This document shows positions 5,928-8,438 of a stretch of 8,438 nt of DNA, one piece after another. Source of the stretch: Nitrospirota bacterium. GTDB taxonomy: Bacteria > Nitrospirota > Nitrospiria > Nitrospirales > UBA8639. The position numbers and the translations under genes are program-made. Positions within the stretch are counted from its first letter, which is position 1. Each line of letters begins with the position of its first letter. The stretch lies in the NCBI GenBank assembly GCA_003233615.1, contig QIMB01000167.1, positions 1-8,438 on the forward strand, given 5' to 3'. Below the pieces are notes generated by a model. The model was not told where the DNA came from. It searched no databases and was given only the letters and a program-made list of their open reading frames with translations.

Positions 5928-7418
5928 TCACCGAGTTAAGGAATCTTCCACATCTGGTGATGTCGCCTCAATCAGGCTCCCTAAATATGGATGGCGTGTG
6001 AGCATTTGCTGCTTCATCTCCCAGGCCACCGTGCGGTAGGACCAATGTCCCTTCACGCCTGAACGCAATTTGGAAATATATTCCACTTCGGCAAAATCCA
6101 TTTTAAACAGACACCGTACCCGAAACCCAAAAGGAATGGCGTATAACGCCGCTTCCTGATGATTCGTACGCAACCGCTCAATATCCTGCCGCACCGCATC
6201 CATCGCTTGCCGATATTCTTTCTCGACACCAGCCGACGCCAAGAGAGGTGGAACATCATACCCATGCACAGTCGTGAAATTTTGCTGCACCTGCTGACAC
6301 CGCCGATGCCGATGCATATCCCGCCATCCGCCAATATCCATCAGCACATCAAAAATGAAAGCATAGCCTGAACGAAATTCCTTCGCCAGATCATCATGCG
6401 GGCCGCGGCTTTTTATTGCCGCATTGATCACAGCCTGTTTGTCGCTCTCAGACCAACCCTTCACCCATTCCAAGAGAAGACGATAGGGCGCCTGACTCAC
6501 ACGATACACAAAAGTCGTCACGACTTCGTCCAACGGCGCATGTGGCTCAAGCAGATCGACTAACTGATCATGACTTTTCCAGGATTCTGGATCATCAAGT
6601 CCCGACTTCTTCAACAAACCTTTGACGTGCCGAAGCACATCTCGATACACCGCGCTTTGATAGTCATTGGGATTCGTATAGCGCGCCAACGTGGGCGCCA
6701 TCGCTTCAAGGTTCTTCGACGGCTCCTCTTGCAAGTCAGCCCAAGTGCTCGAAGGAGTACGCGCACACGCATCTTTCAGGTCCTCACCAATTCCCAATAA
6801 TTCCGGCAGTTGTGACGAGAGGAATCGCGTCATTTGCTTTTCCAATGTACGGATACTCACCACTTGTCCAACATTTGTATTGGCCGCCAATGGCAGTAGA
6901 TAGCGAATCACATCGTAGGTTCGCGCGCCAATTGTTCGATCGTAATCTGCTGGCTTCATGCTGTCCGGACGAGGAGTGCGTTCAGTCAAATATGTCCGGA
7001 TGGGGTCTTTCAGTAATCGATAGATGTTGTACAGACTCCCTAATATGCCACGATAGTCCGCTTCTATTTCAGTATTGGCAATGTCGCCTGGCACATAACA
7101 ACCAGCTGCCGCAAAATTTTGATATCGGCTGGATTTGGCTTGGCCATCCCACAGCGGTTCATCTTCCAAGCGAATCGCGGCAAGTTCAGAAATATTTTCA
7201 AAGCAAATGGTGACGTGTCCCAAATCGGCAATCGACCCATGCCCATAGGCAAAATAAAATTGCTCCCAAAACTTTTCTGAGGAATGCGCATGCACCCATT
7301 TCAAACTGTTTTCAATCGAATCCGGCGACCGACTATACCGCGCCAACGCATACGCCAACTTCTCCGGTGGCATCGGCGCCAAGGCAATCACTTTACGATC
7401 TCGTCGTTCATCACTCAT
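5928..7418 (-). CDS. Double-length ThyX-like (FAD-dependent thymidylate synthase) protein
   Basis: Canonical ThyX makes dTMP from dUMP using FAD, NADPH and methylenetetrahydrofolate, with about 220-250 residues and the motif RHRx7S. This protein has 496 residues and appears to be two ThyX-like domains in tandem. Domain 1 (about 1-215) has AYGHGSIADLGH (57-68), then SSRYQ (96-100) where the S-x-R-Y end of the motif belongs. The RHR positions about 10 residues earlier read DEP. It closes with LLPLAANTNVGQ...RFLSSQLPELL. Domain 2 (about 300-496) keeps RHRR (370-373), but the expected serine is Asn; its tail has AIPFGFRVRC and KLRSGVKGHWSYR. The ATG at 7418 has AGGG 6 nt upstream; the in-frame TTG at 7424 touches that site. 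It is followed by the TPR gene after 28 nt. The family call is firm. Whether it is the cell's thymidylate synthase or a paralogue with another role is open, so I give no symbol. Confidence 0.85.
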   Translation of the reverse strand: MSDERRDRKVIALAPMPPEKLAYALARYSRSPDSIENSLKWVHAHSSEKFWEQFYFAYGHGSIADLGHVTICFENISELAAIRLEDEPLWDGQAKSSRYQNFAAAGCYVPGDIANTEIEADYRGILGSLYNIYRLLKDPIRTYLTERTPRPDSMKPADYDRTIGARTYDVIRYLLPLAANTNVGQVVSIRTLEKQMTRFLSSQLPELLGIGEDLKDACARTPSSTWADLQEEPSKNLEAMAPTLARYTNPNDYQSAVYRDVLRHVKGLLKKSGLDDPESWKSHDQLVDLLEPHAPLDEVVTTFVYRVSQAPYRLLLEWVKGWSESDKQAVINAAIKSRGPHDDLAKEFRSGYAFIFDVLMDIGGWRDMHRHRRCQQVQQNFTTVHGYDVPPLLASAGVEKEYRQAMDAVRQDIERLRTNHQEAALYAIPFGFRVRCLFKMDFAEVEYISKLRSGVKGHWSYRTVAWEMKQQMLTRHPYLGSLIEATSPDVEDSLTR

Positions 7419-7424
7419 AAACAA

Positions 7425-7428
7425 CCCT
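7425..7428 (-). promoter_or_regulatory. Ribosome binding site of the thyX-like gene
   Basis: AGGG on the minus strand is 6 nt upstream of the ATG at 7418 and directly adjacent to the TTG at 7424. This supports the ATG as start. Confidence 0.5.
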
Positions 7429-7444
7429 ATTCTAATAGATTATC

Positions 7445-7472
7445 GTGACTTAGCGAAGGCATGCACTATAGT
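7445..7472 (+). promoter_or_regulatory. Candidate sigma-70 promoter of the sodium symporter gene
   Basis: GTGACT (7445-7450, 4/6) and TATAGT (7467-7472, 5/6) are separated by 16 nt. This would give a leader of about 115 nt before the ATG at 7595. A second -35-like TTGACT at 7552-7557 has no convincing -10 at the right distance. The rest of this 176-nt gap holds no gene that I can see. Confidence 0.3.
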
Positions 7473-7494
7473 CACAGGGAGGCGTACATCTCAA
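7465..7494 (-). promoter_or_regulatory. Candidate sigma-70 promoter of the thyX-TPR operon
   Basis: On the minus strand TTGAGA (7489-7494, 5/6) and TATAGT (7465-7470, 5/6) are separated by 18 nt. The predicted start of transcription near 7458 gives a leader of about 40 nt to the ATG. The -10 overlaps that of the divergent promoter because ACTATAGT (7465-7472) is palindromic. Confidence 0.45.
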
Positions 7495-7594
7495 GTTCAA
7501 TTTCTCCTCAGCCAATGGCATTTGCAGAAACCCTTGAAACCAGATGGCGCCTTGACTACACTCTCCCGATTCCAACGGATTTATTCCCCTACCC

Positions 7595-8438
7595 ATGAAC
7601 AGTCCTGATCGTCAATCCATGCATGGCCAATGGTCCTCCCGCTGGACCTTTATCCTCGCTGCCACCGGCGCGGCAGTCGGCCTGGGTAATATCTGGAAAT
7701 TTCCCTATCTCACCGGCCAAAACGGGGGCAGCGCCTTTGTCTTGATTTATATCATTTGCGTGGCAGCCTTAGGCATTCCCCTCATGATGGCCGAAATTCT
7801 TTTGGGCCGTCGAGGGCGTTCCACCCCTATTCGGTCCATGCAAATCCTGGCTACCGAGAACAACGCGCAACAGTGGTGGCAGATTATCGGGTGGATGGGC
7901 ACCATCGCTGGCATGCTGATTTTATCCTATTACAGTGTCATCGGTGGATGGACACTGGCCTACATCTTGAAATCCATAACAGGAACATTCAGCGGCGCCA
8001 CCGGAGACTTCACCGCTAGCACGTTTAACACCTTTGTGGGAAATGCTACCAATCTCTTTTTCTGGCACACTGTGTTCATGGTAATTACCATGGTGATCGT
8101 CGCACGCGGGGTGCAAGGCGGATTGGAAAAAGCCATCCAATTTCTCATGCCCATGCTGTTTTTCTTGCTCATCCTCATGGTCGGCTACAGCATGACCACC
8201 GGATATTTTGGGAAAGGCCTAGCGTTTCTTTTCACCCCGGACTGGAGCAAACTCACAGGAGCCAGCATGCTCGCCGCCATGGGGCAAGCCTTTTTTAGCC
8301 TCAGCCTGGGCATGGGCACCATCATGATCTACGGTTCATATGTACCAAAAGACACCTCCATAGCCAGCACCTCCGTCATGATTGCGCTCGCAGATACGGG
8401 CGTCGCCTTACTTGCAGGCATGGCCATCTTCCCTATCG
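7595..8438 (+). CDS. Sodium-dependent transporter, NSS/SNF family (3' end beyond window)
   Basis: This is a member of the neurotransmitter:sodium symporter family (LeuT fold). These inner-membrane proteins import amino acids or related small molecules together with Na+. The frame is open from the ATG at 7595 to the edge (281 residues, about TM1-TM7 of the usual 11-12). TM1 carries GAAVGLGNIWKFPY (25-38), the unwound Na+/substrate-binding segment, followed by the family pattern NGGSAF (43-48) and GIPLMMAEILLGR (60-72). TM3 has SYYSVIGGW (111-119). TM6 has AFFSLSLGMGTIMIYGSY (232-249), matching the LeuT SLSLGFG region, followed by PKD. Substrate cannot be told from this. The first residues contain a second in-frame ATG at 7619, just before the conserved WSSRW; neither start has a clear Shine-Dalgarno site, so the N-terminus is uncertain by eight residues. 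It is divergent from the thyX-TPR pair, and no shared function is evident. Confidence 0.93.
   Translation, partial: MNSPDRQSMHGQWSSRWTFILAATGAAVGLGNIWKFPYLTGQNGGSAFVLIYIICVAALGIPLMMAEILLGRRGRSTPIRSMQILATENNAQQWWQIIGWMGTIAGMLILSYYSVIGGWTLAYILKSITGTFSGATGDFTASTFNTFVGNATNLFFWHTVFMVITMVIVARGVQGGLEKAIQFLMPMLFFLLILMVGYSMTTGYFGKGLAFLFTPDWSKLTGASMLAAMGQAFFSLSLGMGTIMIYGSYVPKDTSIASTSVMIALADTGVALLAGMAIFPI

Noticed and set aside
6812..7213. Plus-strand open frame of 133 codons
   Set aside because: Antisense to the strongly supported ThyX-like gene, with no start signal and no recognisable motif.
7922..8178. Two minus-strand open frames of 72 codons
   Set aside because: They lie opposite the NSS transporter, whose plus-strand frame carries conserved transmembrane motifs through this region.
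1..8438. Defence system, toxin-antitoxin pair, prophage, CRISPR or biosynthetic cluster
   Set aside because: None of the genes shows a matching domain, there are no regularly spaced direct repeats, and the content is mainly core metabolism and transport.

Overview
This window looks like chromosomal DNA from a bacterium of the Nitrospira type (phylum Nitrospirota). That assignment is inferred. It rests on the remembered family resemblance of the HisZ, SerA and long ThyX-type proteins, the serC-serA-hisZ gene order, and an intergenic palindromic element whose style recalls repeats in those genomes. No rRNA, tRNA, CRISPR array, transposase or phage gene is visible.

Left part, minus strand (1-4082): an amino-acid biosynthesis cluster reads right to left as serC (phosphoserine aminotransferase), serA (phosphoglycerate dehydrogenase) and hisZ (regulatory subunit of ATP phosphoribosyltransferase, running off the left edge). 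Gaps are 51 and 71 nt, and a good sigma-70-like promoter lies upstream of serC, so the three are probably co-transcribed. SerA and SerC catalyse two consecutive steps of the phosphorylated serine pathway; HisZ serves the first step of histidine synthesis. The serA reading frame is broken. About 23 nt are missing at 2678/2679, which removes eight conserved residues and shifts the frame, while the remaining 433 codons are intact.

Middle (4083-4879): a 168-nt region carries back-to-back promoters for serC and for a small unrecognised gene (4251-4583, plus strand) that may be translated from an almost leaderless transcript. Between that gene and the convergent TPR gene lies a non-coding palindromic element of about 205 bp with 18-bp imperfect terminal inverted repeats and several internal hairpins. 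It could be a MITE-like repeat and may act as a terminator in both directions.

Right part: a thyX-like gene (5928-7418, minus) is followed 28 nt later by a TPR-repeat gene (4880-5899, minus), probably as one operon. The ThyX-like protein is double length. Each half keeps a different part of the ThyX signature motif. Divergent from it, and separated by 176 nt with overlapping candidate promoters, is a neurotransmitter:sodium symporter-family gene (7595 to the right edge, plus).

Most of the window is ordinary housekeeping sequence. I see no convincing new multi-gene system. The points most worth checking are the serA lesion, the two-domain ThyX with its split motif, and the terminal-inverted-repeat element.
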